The notes under the pieces are model-generated. The model made no database searches, was not told where the DNA came from, and saw only the letters and a list, made by a program, of their open reading frames with translations. A stretch of DNA of 64,000 bases. It comes from Adineta ricciae. Lineage: Eukaryota > Rotifera > Eurotatoria > Adinetida > Adinetidae. The translations under genes and the position numbers were made by a program. The DNA lies in NCBI GenBank assembly GCA_905250025.1, contig CAJNOJ010000111.1, positions 44,189 to 108,188 on the forward strand. Reading direction: 5' to 3'. The stretch's first letter is position 1. Each line of letters begins with the position of its first letter. Of this stretch, positions 1 through 12,752 are shown piece by piece.

Positions 1-589
1 ACCGGCGGATCCCATTTAATCGTTCCATTCCAGAACTACAACAAATCCATATTTATTCCGAATAGAAATCATCGACAGAACTTACCACATGAGCTTTGGT
101 AATCGTGTTGACTTCATACGTTCCATCGGCATTATTATATAAGACAATATCTGGTACCCAAATATCTGATGAAGGAATTTCTACGACATCGATGTCACCA
201 TATTGACTCGGTATCCATGTTAATTTATAATCCGTCCATTCCTAAAATGTTCGATGCTTACCGTTTGATTGAATAAAAAGCAAAAAAAGAATGTTTACAT
301 GTTCAAGCCAAACATTAGTTGTCATGATTTGATTTCGTTCATCAATATCTGACAATTGAGATAGTTTCAAGCCTAGTTTGACATTGACCGTTTGATTAAT
401 CGATGGAACAGGTAACACATATCGATTATAATCTTTCATAAGTTCATGTAACAATCGCTTTGCTTCAGCATTCGCATCAACTCCTAAACGAACGCGAATC
501 CAAATCTTTCCTCTCGCTTTCGGCCAATCAATCTTACCAAACCAAATTAAAACTAGAAAATGTATGAAAATTGTCGTTAAACAAATCAT
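1..589 (-). CDS. Nicotinic acetylcholine receptor-type subunit, 5' part
   Basis: This is the N-terminal part of a Cys-loop ligand-gated ion channel subunit of the plasma membrane. The start at 589 is followed by a hydrophobic signal-peptide-like stretch. Three exons are visible: 589-299, 241-86 and 35-1, with introns of 57 and 50 bp. Spliced, they read [14 protein letters not shown], then [14 protein letters not shown] with NADGTYEV, then [11 protein letters not shown]. These are hallmark loops of the extracellular ligand-binding domain of the nicotinic family. The Cys-loop, the vicinal cysteines that mark alpha subunits and the four membrane helices would lie beyond the window edge, so the subunit type and the ligand cannot be decided. 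The gene lies 1.3 kb downstream of the DLG gene on the same strand. Confidence 0.9.
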
Positions 590-1932
590 GATAATGTCTA
601 TCGAGATTCCTATTTAATCGAATAACAATATAACTAACATTAACTCAATGATTGCCATATTCAGTCGTTAAGACGATGAAAGACAAAGTACACTTTGTTG
701 ATGACGTTCTGTTTATATATGATACTTTGTGCGACAATCAATGACGATCGATAGCAAGACATTAAGAGTCAAAGAAGAGATAGCGACAGTAGCATATGGA
801 CGAAGTCATCAGCCAAAAAAGTATAAAGCTAAAAGAAAAGAAAGAAGAATATTGTTATTCTTTCATCGAGGTTTCTTCGTCTTCTTCTTCTTCTTCTCAC
901 TGTCATTATACTCAATATACAAATATGATCAAGAGAAATAGTCTCGAAAAAAACGAGGGAACGATATTTAACTACTGACTTACCCAATTAGTCGATAGTG
1001 AAGTTAACTTTGTCGGAATGAAGATGCAAAAGGCAGAGACAAATATGTCTTCACTCTCAACGTATGTATACTCGATTGACTAATAAGGAAGATGAAGCAT
1101 GCGTCCTTTTCTCGTATGTTTCCCAAGAGGAACGAATCAATCGGAAACGTTAAATCAACAGTAGCAAAGATGTAGAAAAATCTTCGACTGTTGTGTTATT
1201 ATTAGGGGAGAAGAAGAAAGAAAGGAGAAGAAAAAGGAGAAGAAATGTCGATGAAAGACAAGCAGAAGAAATAGAAATTCGACCTCAGGAGTATATTACA
1301 TCGCTATATGTCGAGTTCTGTTCTTTTCTTCCTCACTAGTTCCATATTCTTGTTCTTGCGCCGGAATGTTTGTCTAAAACTTTATCTTGATGGTGCTGAT
1401 TATATGCCGAATGACGATGACATCATCTTCTATTGACGTGAAGAAAAGAAAAAGAGCACTAATAAGTATCTATTTTCAAGTCACTGGAGAGAGTCTGTAA
1501 ACACAAGTCGAAACAAATTTTCTTCTTCGATAACAAATCTGCCTAATGAAGATTTCCTTATTCTATTGTGTATTGAATTTCAATCCAAAATTTTATTTAT
1601 ACAAAAAACAGAGAAGAAAAAAAAAGTAGATCAATCATCTAATCATTGAGTGTGATGGTTCATATTCAAAACACCTAAACAGAAAACATCAACATACGCA
1701 CATACTGTTGCAAGTTCTCACCTAGTTGACCAACAAAGAAAAAAAAGAAACGAATAGACATACTCAGTGCAAGACAAAGAAATCAAAAAAGGAAAACTTA
1801 GTCAATCTCTACAAAAATGAAAAATATGAGGAGTGATCAAAAAGAAAAACGATTTCGTAAGAAATCTTTTTTTCGATAACAAATAAGAAAAAAACTGAAG
1901 AATAGAAATTTGTATAAAAAATATAAAACAAT
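590..1932. other. Intergenic, no gene recognised
   Basis: This 1.3-kb stretch separates the channel gene start from the DLG stop codon. It has purine-rich tracts and short open frames, with nothing that resembles a conserved protein. It presumably holds the channel promoter and the DLG 3' untranslated region. Confidence 0.6.
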
Positions 1933-4900
1933 CTAGATTTTCTCTTTTGATGGAATCCATACGTGAGTAACTGTCTCTTCATGAGCAATTATTTCGCACA
2001 TACGATCGTAAACATCAACTAGGGTTTCTTCTTCAATTGTAGCTGAAAGACGAAATCATTCAAATTTCATTATGAGAAATTCGTGTTCGAGAAAGAATTC
2101 TACCTGTGAATAGATCACCGAACGACTTTTCAATCTTAGTTACTTTCTCAAAAAGCTGCTGGGCATGTTCTTCGTTTACTTCACCGTCCGCGTTATCCCT
2201 AAAGAATCAATTATCATGAATTAGATCGAAATTTTCTCGGCAAATCTGCCTACATAATCCATTTAACATCACGTGGTTTGACATATATTACGATTGGATA
2301 GAGACCAGCCGCGATTAACCGCCGAATTGCATAGCCACTGACATCCAAAATACAATGTTTTTGCTAAAGAAACAAAGTGATATGAACACTTTTCTTTGTC
2401 GATATTTGTCAACATACACTATTTGCGACTTCTCGAACAGCTTGAACACTTGTGCCGTATAAGTTTCCTCCATATTCTCCCGCTTCGATGAATAAGTAAT
2501 TTTGTATATCTCGTTCCATTTGTTCACGGGACGAAACAAAATAGTATTCTCGACCTTCGACTTCTTTTTCACGCTTCGGCCGACTCGTATCTAAAAACCA
2601 AAAACCATCTTTGATCTCACCGCTTAATTCAAGTCTGAATACATACGTGGAACGCAATTAGCATATTTATCCGGTGAATCATTCAGAAATTTATCAGTGA
2701 GAATTTCTTTGAATGGCCCGAAGATTATAACGGGTCTTGTATAATCAACTAAATAACATAAATATTTATCATATCATCTGTATTCTTTCATCACTCGAAA
2801 GTCATGAATCTGATTAGAGCATTAGACTAATGAAGTTATTTTTTAACCTTCGCCGAGATTCTTGTGTTTGAACTTACTTTCATGTTGAACGATTAGTTCA
2901 TAGGATTGAACAGGCTCGGTGTTTTCAGGTTCATTTTCTGACTCTTCGCCTGATTGTGTGTCCTTTTTATCGGCACTTTTGTTGAATAAACCAAATTTTT
3001 TCTTTTTCTTTTTCTCACGCTCAAGTGTACTACTCTAAAAATAAGCGAAGAATGTCAAGTTTTGTTTTTCTTTGTATTTCGAAACCACGTACTCGACTAT
3101 GACTACGTTGTTGATTGAAATTGACGCGTTTTTGTCGGGCACGTTCTTTTTTCTCAACACGGGACTTTGATGGAATTATACCAGCTTCATCTTCTCCCTG
3201 TTCATTTGTAACACGCTTCGCTTGCCACCACGAATCATCAGCTGCGTTTGTAACATGAAGAATGTCACCGACGTGAAATGCTAAGCCGGGTCCACCCGGC
3301 AAGCTTGGATCTCTAGTTGGATCGTAGTCAAACTCCGCTCTGAAACGCAGAAGAAAAAGATTTTCCGGGAACCAATAGAACGTTCATCTTACCGGACGAA
3401 AAATTGTCGTTTCGTCGACGTTTTCAAACTATTTGTACTACCAGCGGTTTCACGGGTCATTTTGCTACGCTGTTCATGGTTACGACTTTCTACTCGAGCA
3501 AAGTCTACTGAAAAGAAGAGAAGAACATAGAGAGTTCCCCGTGTCGAAATGACGAACCGTTGTATTTATTAGTGACTTGTAAAATGGCTGTTTCACCACA
3601 ACTTTTAAGCACCGATACTGCTTCTTCGTGGGAAGCTCCGCGTAAATTTATATTGTTCACAGACAATATGCGATCACCTTTACGTAATTCACCTGATTTA
3701 TCAGCTGCACCGCCCGATTGTATAAACGATATGTAAATTCCTTTCTCTAGAACAGAAGCTCTCTTTCGAAAATGAGAAACACTTAAATATTCGTCGTACC
3801 TTGTCCGCCCTCGCCACCAAGTATATGGAAACCGAAGCCAACTGGTCCTCGTCGAAGAACAACACGTCGTTCACTAGAAAAAGAAGGGAGAAACATGTTT
3901 TCCTCTATTAATCCTAATCATATTTGACACATTGCATGCCTGTCGTCTGTCATATCTTACGTCAACCCACTAGTGACACTCGTATTTCACATCAAATTAT
4001 TTTTAGCGTCTTTGCGCGTCATCCTTCATTTTCTTTTCTCACTCACTCTGTCTTTTCTTCTGTTTGCTCTGGATTCGGTGGCAGTTGTCCATTAGTTTGA
4101 TCTGGTAAAATTTGAGCATCAGATAAATAATCTGTTGGATGACCAACGATTAACGTTATTTTTGGACCGTCATCACAAGCACGACGAATAGATTCCACTG
4201 CATGTCGATGCTCAACAAATTCCAAATCGTAGTTGTTTTTCTGAATGCACAAGAAATGAGCACGTGTTTGAGAAGAATAAGACTAATTATACCGCTGATT
4301 GCACATGTACTAAACGATCACCAATTTTCAATCGTCCGTTCTTATCAGCAATTCCACCCGGAATGATGTTTGTGATGAATATTCCATGATCTCTAAACAT
4401 TCCGAACTTCGTTTTCTTGCTTTCTCTTGATAAGAGTACAAACCCTTTGACATATTCATTACTAATTCCACCAGCAATCGAAAATCCTAAATGAGCGCTT
4501 GGTGGTTTCTCTAATTCGATTTCTTCCATCGCCGGCGGTTCCAAACGACGAACAGTCTGCGGAAAAGAAAGAAGGGAGACGGCAATTTTCAAATCGCACA
4601 TATCCATCTTACTAGAAACACATCATTTCCGGCTGTTTTTAACGAATCAACAGCTGATTGATGTGCGATATTCGTAAAATCAACATCGTTCACACGTAAA
4701 ATGATGTCATGAAGTCTAAATATTCACTTCGAACACGCACAAATTTTAATTAATTTGAAAAAGCTTACCGTAAACGATGATCACGATCGGCTAGACCACC
4801 TTCGGTAATCCGCGTGATCACTACTGCTGACGAATCGTTAATACATGGCGTATCTACGCCTCCAGCTACTGAAAATCCTAATCCGACACCAGGCGACTGC

Positions 4901-5806
4901 GTTAACGAAAGAAAAAGAATGAGACTTCCAATATGACAAAGACTGGCGACGAATCTCGATCGATATTTACTCGGTGAAGGTCAACTTCAATTTCTCTCCA
5001 ATGATCGTCATAATTGAATTGTGGAGATTCATCTGTAGTTGTATTTGGACGCGTTGATGACTCAAATGTATCTGTTATCCGCGCGAATGGCGTTGTTGTT
5101 GCTTGTCGTGGACTCGGCTCTTTACTAATCGTCGACTGTAATAATGGATTATCGGTTGCAAGTGGCGCTATTGTTGTTGATTCCGTGTTTGATGGTGCGC
5201 CATTCTAGATGAAAGAAGAAAAAATAATTATCAAAGTAAATAGAAAACAATAGCTACTCGAATATCTTGCTTCAGCATCGGCTGCCTTTCCCATTGATCA
5301 GCTAGATCTAGCGTTGCATTGACTTTAACTAATCGATCGCTTTGCTCGTCGAGAAGGATCGATTCGTAGAATTCTTGAATATCTACGAGGCAAATCAAAT
5401 GAAATATGAACTCAACACGCGTAGGTCTTTCGTACCAATAAGAGCTTGAAACAGTCGAGTTTTGAATATTTTGATAACTCTAAATAGAACAAATTACAAC
5501 GGAAATTTCAGTGAATATCTTAGATTTTCCAGTTCGCCGGATAAACATAAAAGATTCACGAAAGAAGGCAAAACACATTTCTTTTTGAAATAACGTCTAA
5601 TGACTTGTTCATTACCACCGGAAGAAAATTATTTACCTGTCAATGGCATTTCTTAATGGTTTATCTTCTGGTGAATCAAGACGATTATAATATTCTTCGA
5701 GTAATTCCAAAGCTCGATAAGCATCTAAATCAAATGAATTTGTTTCAAAGGCGCTAAAATCTTTTTAGAAATTACCTTGCTTTCGAACAGGCATATTGTC
5801 GAGCAT
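1933..5806 (-). CDS. DLG1: Discs-large MAGUK scaffold (L27-PDZ-PDZ-PDZ-SH3-GUK)
   Basis: This is a complete DLG-family membrane-associated guanylate kinase, a scaffold of septate junctions, synapses and the basolateral cortex. The first exon (5806-5776) encodes [10 protein letters not shown], and MPVRKQ is the conserved start of the DLG L27 domain, which continues through [15 protein letters not shown] and DIQEFYE. A Ser/Thr-rich linker follows (5210-4980). Then come PDZ1 ([11 protein letters not shown], about 4890-4640), PDZ2 ([13 protein letters not shown], 4560-4100) and PDZ3 ([12 protein letters not shown], 3870-3560). The SH3 domain is near 3300-3170 ([19 protein letters not shown]). The guanylate-kinase-like domain runs from about 2760 to the stop ([20 protein letters not shown]) and ends [10 protein letters not shown], close to the vertebrate DLG C-terminus. 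It is split by many short introns. In this family the kinase-like domain binds proteins and is not an active enzyme. Confidence 0.95.
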
Positions 5807-8800
5807 AAAATGACGGTTTTACATTTAACCAAAAAAAAAAGTAGCTGGGTTCTTGAATGATGAAAAGAACGAAAAGAAAATTAAGCCTTCGTACAATATT
5901 CCGATGATTAAAGGACGAAGAAAGAGGAAAAAGTGGTGAAGAAGAAGAAAAAAAAGAATTCTTTCTGTTTTATACTCGTTTTCTAACCTTGAAATAATCG
6001 TTAAATGTCAAAAAAGAAGGAATTTGATGAGTAGAGAAAGATCTCAATGGAAATATCTAAACATCTATTAGCAAAGTCAATAGTGCAAGATAAAGAAATT
6101 GTTCGAAAAGATTTACTATTAATGGAGAAGGAGAGAGAGAAAAACCATGCAAACGGCTCTTATTTATATTTATTCTGCTCCTCGTCAGTTTCTTCTTCTT
6201 TTTGCTTTCTTTTTTTTTGTATGCAGAATCTTCTGCTTTGTTCATTGATCACTCCGGTAACAAGATCATATCGAGGACAAGCGATCAAACGATGAAAAAA
6301 CGAGTGGCAGAAGACGAGACTAACTACGACATAGAAAATAAATAAATCAATGGTAAAAAGAAGAAAAAAAGGAAAAAAAAGAAAAAAAGAAACAGAACAG
6401 AACAGAACAAATCAGACATTTTCTCGAAATGTACATACCCTTTTTTCGATATTTTATTGTGTTTATTCTCATTTCATATACTTGATTGCTTATGTTCTTT
6501 TTCGTTTTCAATATTTCTTTACTTTTGCCAGTCCCGAACCGGCACTTTGCCTTGAAACAGAAAATAGATGTCACTTGAAATCGAATAGAAAATCTTTCAT
6601 CTCTCGTCGCCGGTAAATGAAGTCTTTTTTATGCTGTTGATCAAGCCATATATGCAAATTAGTTGCTCGATAACACATTCTAATGGACGAAAGGTGACGA
6701 GCAAGTTTCGCGTGCATACCTCGAACGAAAATAAATCAAACACACCTGTGACGTTAATTGATCAATGTGTTTTTTTGCATCCTAAAGGAAAATGTTTACT
6801 GAAACATGACGAACAGAGTTTTCTCTCAATGATTATCTGTACTTTTGAAGTCTACAAACAAAGAAAACATCTTTGTCTCCTGGGGACGATCAATAGCCTC
6901 ATTAATAAAACATCAAGTGATTAATGTCGAATGATCTGCAAGCGAAACATTGACTTAACAATTGTCGCGTCTGACAAGGAAATTCTTACAATGAGTACAT
7001 TGAGCTGAGATTTGGAAAAGTATTATGTTTTGAATCAAGAAGTCAGGAATCGTTTTAATTCAACAAATGTGGGCTAAGATAAGCTTTTAAGAAGCTTAGC
7101 GAATTTGGTTTCAGAGGATTTTCATCTTCTTTTTCTTCATTGAGACAGGTAATCATTCGAAGTACTTTCACATTCTATGTGTTGTTTTATATCCTCTCGT
7201 AATAAGTATCTGTTCTCAGTTAAACAAAACATTCGAGGTACAGCGAACAATTCATGCGTGCAAATAGAAATTTCGGTGAAGTTCCTTGAAAAAAAAAACA
7301 TGAAAATTTCTTTTACTTCACAGTCAAAGGACTTCCTGACTCTAACATATCATAAGAGACTTTTTTTAAGATTATGCATTGCCATCTCGTTTATATCTTA
7401 TCGCACTTATTGTCTTCATCATATGAATGAGTTCACGAGTATTGAAGGAAAGTCTTTCATCGAAGATCTGTCTTTATTAATAAGGATGAGAACAACTTAG
7501 ATTTCAGCATGTTTCTAGTGTAATAAGATACTTTGTAATGCCGTGTGATGATACGAGTCTCCTTTGATTATTCTTCTACGGCGAACGCATTCAAATTTTC
7601 TAAAAGAAAAATTCAGTCGACAGGTAGGAGTAAAACATCTCTCTCGTAATTAAATCGAGACAGCCAGTTTATAAATGTCATGACGGAATATAGAACAATT
7701 GTGAGCGTTAAAAGGAATTTTGTAAAAATCTAAAAGCGTAGACTTTAGTTTTACTCGATGTACGCTTTATCGTAGGAAAAGCATGGGAAGTATCGTTTGA
7801 TGAGCGAAGCATGAGGGTGAAGATGTGAGGGTAAGTCAATCAATGAGAGAGAGAGATTTTTGGGAAACATCACGTATTTCGTGTTCCTTCTGGTTTCAAC
7901 GAGCTCATTGTTCGTTAAAATAGCTCTCTAATACATAGCCGATGTGATCTATATGATTAATACGAAGCATATTGCACTGACAAGCTTCTATTCAGGATCT
8001 TTCGGTTCGCTTAATAGAAAACAAATATAGTTAAAGACATGTGAAGGTTTTAGAAATTATTTATCAATGCAAATAGTATGCAATTTGCTTAATAGAAATT
8101 CATCCGTATCTTACATTGATTGCATGTGTATGTGATATCGGTTTTGTGCTCATGGCGTGAGTTCATTGAAGTACACCATATCATTGGCAGATCTTTTCTT
8201 TTGTTCGTTTTTGGAAGGCGTTCAACGAAATGTTCCTGAACGTGTTGTTTCAATTATACGGGAGATGTGTACTGAAAAACCTGCTCCCTTTGATAATGCT
8301 GTATGCGAGTGGGCAATCACGATTAAACTCGAAAAATGAATGCTCCTAGGCTGATCTTGGGATTAGATTATCTTGTTTCGAGCTAAGATTTTTCATGTTC
8401 AATTCATGTGATTGTTATATCACGAAATTATTGTATTTTTTATGTGTGCGTGTCGAAACAGAAGAAATGTCGTCATGTAATGTTAGCGGGCTTCTTCCAT
8501 ATGGAATATTCTATAAGTTTTTTTTGAAAGATTTAAGCTGTTAATCTTTAAAAAATACTACTTAGCTAATTCGTTCGCATGGTATTTCATCTCCGTGATT
8601 GCGTAGGTTATGAAATCTTCAGTTGGACGATAAAAAGAGCAGTTTTTTCTCTTCTGAAAAAATTAATATTATCTGCAATTGTCGTTGCTTTTCCATTAGT
8701 CTCGTGTGACATCCTCGCACTACAAAGAACGACTTTTTTGTTTCTTCTTCTTTTCTATTGAATTCAAATTGAATTTACTGCATTCATTTAATCAATGATG

Positions 8801-8975
8801 CTTTCCGTAGAATTCTTTTACTTTCTCGTTTTCTTTTTGCTCTATGTAGACATTTATATTACATCGCATTTCCGTGATTATATCTGCCAAGCGTTTATCT
8901 TAGAGGAAGAACTCGAGGCGGTCACTGACATTGTCAGAAAATATCATTTTCTTTGTTCGAATTCTAATCCAGAAA
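5807..8975. other. Intergenic, no gene recognised
   Basis: This 3.2-kb region lies between the divergent starts of DLG and the receptor gene. It is very AT-rich with homopurine and homopyrimidine runs. The open frames, up to about 107 codons, have biased low-complexity composition and no recognisable motif. No convincing tRNA or repeat was seen by eye. Confidence 0.55.
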
Positions 8976-10012
8976 ATGCCGTCCAATGACACTGAAAATT
9001 CCAATGATACTTTGACCTTTTTCCTGCGTCAACTTGTCTATATCGATCAGGAAATTCTCATTCATTTACCATTGGTATTTATTACACTCGGTATGATTGG
9101 TTTTGTTGGTAATGCGTTTACATTTCTTCAATTGCCACTGCGATTTAATAGTTGTTGCATTTATCTGCTTTGTGAATCGTTTATTGATACAATCAATTTA
9201 TTTGTCAATCTATTTCCAGCGTATCTACACGGATCACCGAAAAATATTGTTCTCGAAATCTCCAGTCGTTTCCAATGCAAATTCAAACTCTTCTGTCTTG
9301 TCTTTCTACCTCAATTATCCATTAATTTTCTTATTCTCTCCGTCATCGATCGATACGCATGTACATGTTCGTTAACATCGCCAATTCGATATATTCGTCA
9401 ACTGTCCGCCATTCCGTGCATCATATTTTTGAATATTCTTCTCGCGTGTCTCATGTCATTATACTCTCCGTTGTATTACGATGTAGCCTCTGGTCTCGGA
9501 TGCGTTTGTATCGATCCGCTGATGAATGGGCTTCTATACATTCTTGTTCATGGAGTTTTGACTCCATGTGTGATGTTAATATTCGTTTTGCTGACATATC
9601 GAAATGTTTCGAAGAGTCATTATCGAGCAGTAAGTCGGATGTTTTCGAAAAAAAGAAAGCTTTGCTATTGTTTTATTTTGTATAGAATCTAATAAACAGA
9701 GATCGCTCTGGCAATCCGTTTGTTCGAATGATATTTACTCAAGTGTTAACTACAAGTTTCTTAATATTACAATGGATTATTTTTTATGTTTATCATATGT
9801 TTACTGCGTGCAAACTTGATCATGCGAACGACAAAGTTCTTCAAATGTTTCTTTTTTCACTTAGTAATTATACTTACTATTTAATTAATATCAAATCGTT
9901 CTATTTATCAACATTGACATCTCGAGTGTTTCGAAGGACGTTTGTTAAATCGTTCCGTCAGATTTTGCCCGATCGTTCATCTCAAAGGAATTCTTCGCCA
10001 AACTCGAATTAA
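8976..10012 (+). CDS. Rhodopsin-type seven-helix G-protein-coupled receptor
   Basis: Two exons (8976-9629 and 9686-10012) are separated by a 56-bp phase-0 intron (GTAAGT...TATAG) and give 326 residues. The protein starts MPSNDTENSNDT with N-glycosylation sites. Seven hydrophobic segments follow: TM1 around IGFVGNAFTFLQL, TM2 after CIYLLCESFIDTIN, TM3 ending in an intact DRY motif (SVIDRYACT), TM4, TM5 (GVLTPCVMLIFVLL), TM6 in exon 2 and TM7. The usual NPxxY at the end of TM7 is replaced by NIKSFY. The short length, short loops and divergent TM7 point to a lineage-expanded peptide-receptor-like class A receptor. The ligand cannot be predicted. The ATG at 8976 is chosen because upstream in-frame extension has no ATG. 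Confidence 0.85.
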
Positions 10013-10300
10013 ATTCCTTTGAAAAACGAGCTCTAACAAATTTGTTTTATTCGAATCTTGTGAGGTAAAGTTTAGACAATTATCTAAAGAATCTCCGGAG
10101 AAAACCAAGAACACGTTGTTCTTTTTGAAAGTTTTGTACTTCATACACACGCTCTGATCGAACAGTAATTAGAGTGAAGAGCATTTTTCCCGTTTACTAT
10201 CATTCTGTTTTGAAGTATCGTCTTCAAAATCTATTTTTGTTTCATTAAAATTACTTTGTCAAACATCTTTTAATGCAATTTTATTTATTTTGTTTTTTTC
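10013..10300. other. Convergent 3' spacer
   Basis: This 288-bp AT-rich stretch lies between the stop codons of the + strand receptor and the - strand HAUS3 gene. It should hold both 3' untranslated regions. Nothing else was seen. Confidence 0.6.
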
Positions 10301-12018
10301 TTAAAATGAAATATGTTCATTATTGAGATTTTTCCATTGATTTGTTTTTGTTTGAATGAGATTATCAAGTTCATTGGCTAAATCATTTGCTTTAGGTCGA
10401 AAATCGTCGTTTTGCCGATGGACATACTCAAGAAATGAATCGACGATTGAGTGACTAAATTCACCAAGTAGAATAATTCAAAAGAAAGATTTTCTTACTT
10501 TTTCGAGAATTCGCTTTCGATCTGTTTGACTTGTTCAATCAGATTCGAGACCTTCAATTCGAGATGTTCATTCGCCTTTTCCTCTCGAATCTTCTTAACT
10601 TCCGACGACGATTTCGAATTTTCGATAATCATTTGAATATAATTCAAAATCTTCGTCATCTGCTCACTTGTTCGATTAACCAATGCCAACCGATGAGAGA
10701 GTAACTGATCAACTAATCCACAAAAAAGCACGTGTTGATTTAGACTATCGAGAATCATTTGTTGTTTCAATGCGAGACGATGATCGGTGGTGTATTGCTT
10801 TTCCAAAATGTTCAAATAAATCGTTTCAAGCGCGTGTTCATGGCGTGATGTGTATACAGTTAATAATTGATTTTCATATTGTGTGCGTTGCTGGTGGTGC
10901 TGATGAGACTTGGAAGCGAGACGATCGGCGAGTTTTCTAGTGATAATAATTTTCTCTGGAATATTTCCAGTGAGAGACTTACTTGAGATCGTCGATAGGC
11001 GTTGAATCGAAATACTTTTTTAACTGAGTACATAGTTGTAGTTGGGATTTGAGGGTTTCGAATTCGACACTTGCTAAAGCGGATTCGACTTCTAATCGAA
11101 CGAGCCTTCGAGGATGAAAAAAGACCTAATCGAGAATACGAAGAGAAAATAGAACGTACTTAACGGTTCGATTGTTTAGTTGAGTGATTAAATCGTTGTT
11201 TGGATTTGGTTCATAGAGATTTTCATCGACCTGATCAAAGGAAAACTTCGGGGAGCTGGGAAAGTGGAAGAAATGAAGTTTACCCAGATATTTTGAAGAG
11301 CAGACAAATAATTCTTTTCCATTTGAAGAAAATTCATTCCAATGTTTTGGATACTCTGTGGATTAGTTGTCGATTGAAGAAGATTCTGTGGTGATGACTA
11401 AAATTCACTAAAAATCGCATCTAATCAAAGATTCACCTTGATTCTCTTACAAGTTGTAATAACTGTTCAATCTGTCGGCGAGTTTCTCGAATCTTTTCTT
11501 TCCCTTTCGGTCCCTTCATCAACAAACTTTTATACTGCTGCTGTTTCCAATTTAATTGGCATTTCAATGCTTGGCTCTGTGCTTTCATACACGAATATTG
11601 TTCAGTTAGATTCCGTTGATAATTTGTCCATGGAATGACCATTTTCCTAAATATTCATTCAAATCAACATCGATATTTTCATGTTTCGTGTCCAATTACC
11701 CATTGTCCAATGAAATGAGAATATCCAAAAGTTTTTGCCGTTCATCATTGTTTTCGATAACTTCGTTACTTAATAACGCGTATCTAAAGGACGAAACAAT
11801 TGAAAGAAAAGAAAGAAAGAAATGGGTTATACGGACCGATTCAATTCGTCTTCGGATAAGAAATTGTCTTCGGAGAGATTGTTGACTATCCAAGTAAGAA
11901 ATGGTTCAAGACCTGGTTGATAAACAAACCAATCGAAATTGTAAGGTTCATATTGATTCAATCCGGGATAATGAATGTGTTTGAGAAGATTATGAAATCC
12001 TACGCCGAAATTTGACAT
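10301..12018 (-). CDS. HAUS3: HAUS augmin-like complex subunit 3
   Basis: This is a subunit of augmin, which recruits gamma-tubulin to spindle microtubules for branching nucleation. The start at 12018 encodes MSNFGVGFHNLLKHIHYPG, then NFDWFVYQPGLEPFLTWIV and NLSEDNFLSEDEL. This matches the signature N-terminus of HAUS3 (a short segment, an FDWLFE-like motif, a W-hydrophobic stretch, then LSERELE). The remainder is predominantly coiled-coil and split by short introns, including the segments RYALLSNEVIENNDERQKL, RETRRQIEQLLQLV and MNILEKQYTTDHRLALKQQ. It ends KTNQWKNLNNEHISF with stop at 10301. One intron, after the first exon, appears to use a GTCCGT donor. The gene is divergent from the proprotein convertase, 734 bp away. 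The identification rests mainly on the N-terminus, since coiled coils are less diagnostic. Confidence 0.82.
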
Positions 12019-12752
12019 GATTTGCTCTCTGTATTCAGATGAAATATCTCACCATCTTCTTTTCGACTGAATCAGACGTCTATTTTGAATAACAATGCTT
12101 CGTTTGTTTCATAACAGAACACAACAATTTTCGAAATTTTTGTTTTCCATGGCAGATTGACATCGACGCTATTTATTCATAAAACAACAACAACATATCT
12201 TCGGTTTTCTCATTGACCGATTTGTGGATGTCGCTAATCATCATGACATGTTATATAAAATCTATCTCTACACATGTCGCCCATCCATATTCACCTGTAC
12301 ACAAACATATCATTCGTATGTTCGAATCTTTACGGTCTACAAACGATTAATAAATGTTTCCTACGCATGTTCTTTTTCATTCTCTACCTACACAAGTTAT
12401 TTTTCGTATTCTACCGTTTCGGAATACAGTCATCGTGTTCCCTATGAATGTTTTGCAGGGTATTCCGTATCTCTGGTTTAGAAATGGTTGGGCACGAATT
12501 GAAAGTCAGTTGGAATTTCGCAGGTCAGACGATTGATTTCGAAATGGAAGTCTCTTTTCATCGTTGAGTAAAATTCGGTCTCGTAAGCGGAGTGATGAAA
12601 GCAAATGACTTGTCATCGTTACGCTTCACTGAAATGCACAATCAAACTGTATTTATTCAGGGTAGTTTCTGTGTTTTTCGTCGCTAACAGAAATGCAAAA
12701 ACTATGGAATGCGTCATTGACAACCGATCGATATCCATTGTGTTCATTTTAG
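12019..12752. promoter_or_regulatory. Divergent intergenic region, HAUS3 / proprotein convertase
   Basis: This 734-bp spacer lies between two head-to-head genes and must contain both promoters. The only structure I can point to is a pyrimidine-rich tract ending in TTTTAG exactly at 12752, abutting the convertase ATG. It looks like a splice or trans-splice acceptor. Confidence 0.45.

Noticed and set aside
6047..7500. Several 60-107 codon frames upstream of the receptor gene
   Set aside because: Low-complexity Lys/Phe/Ser composition on both strands and no motif; ordinary AT-rich intergenic DNA.
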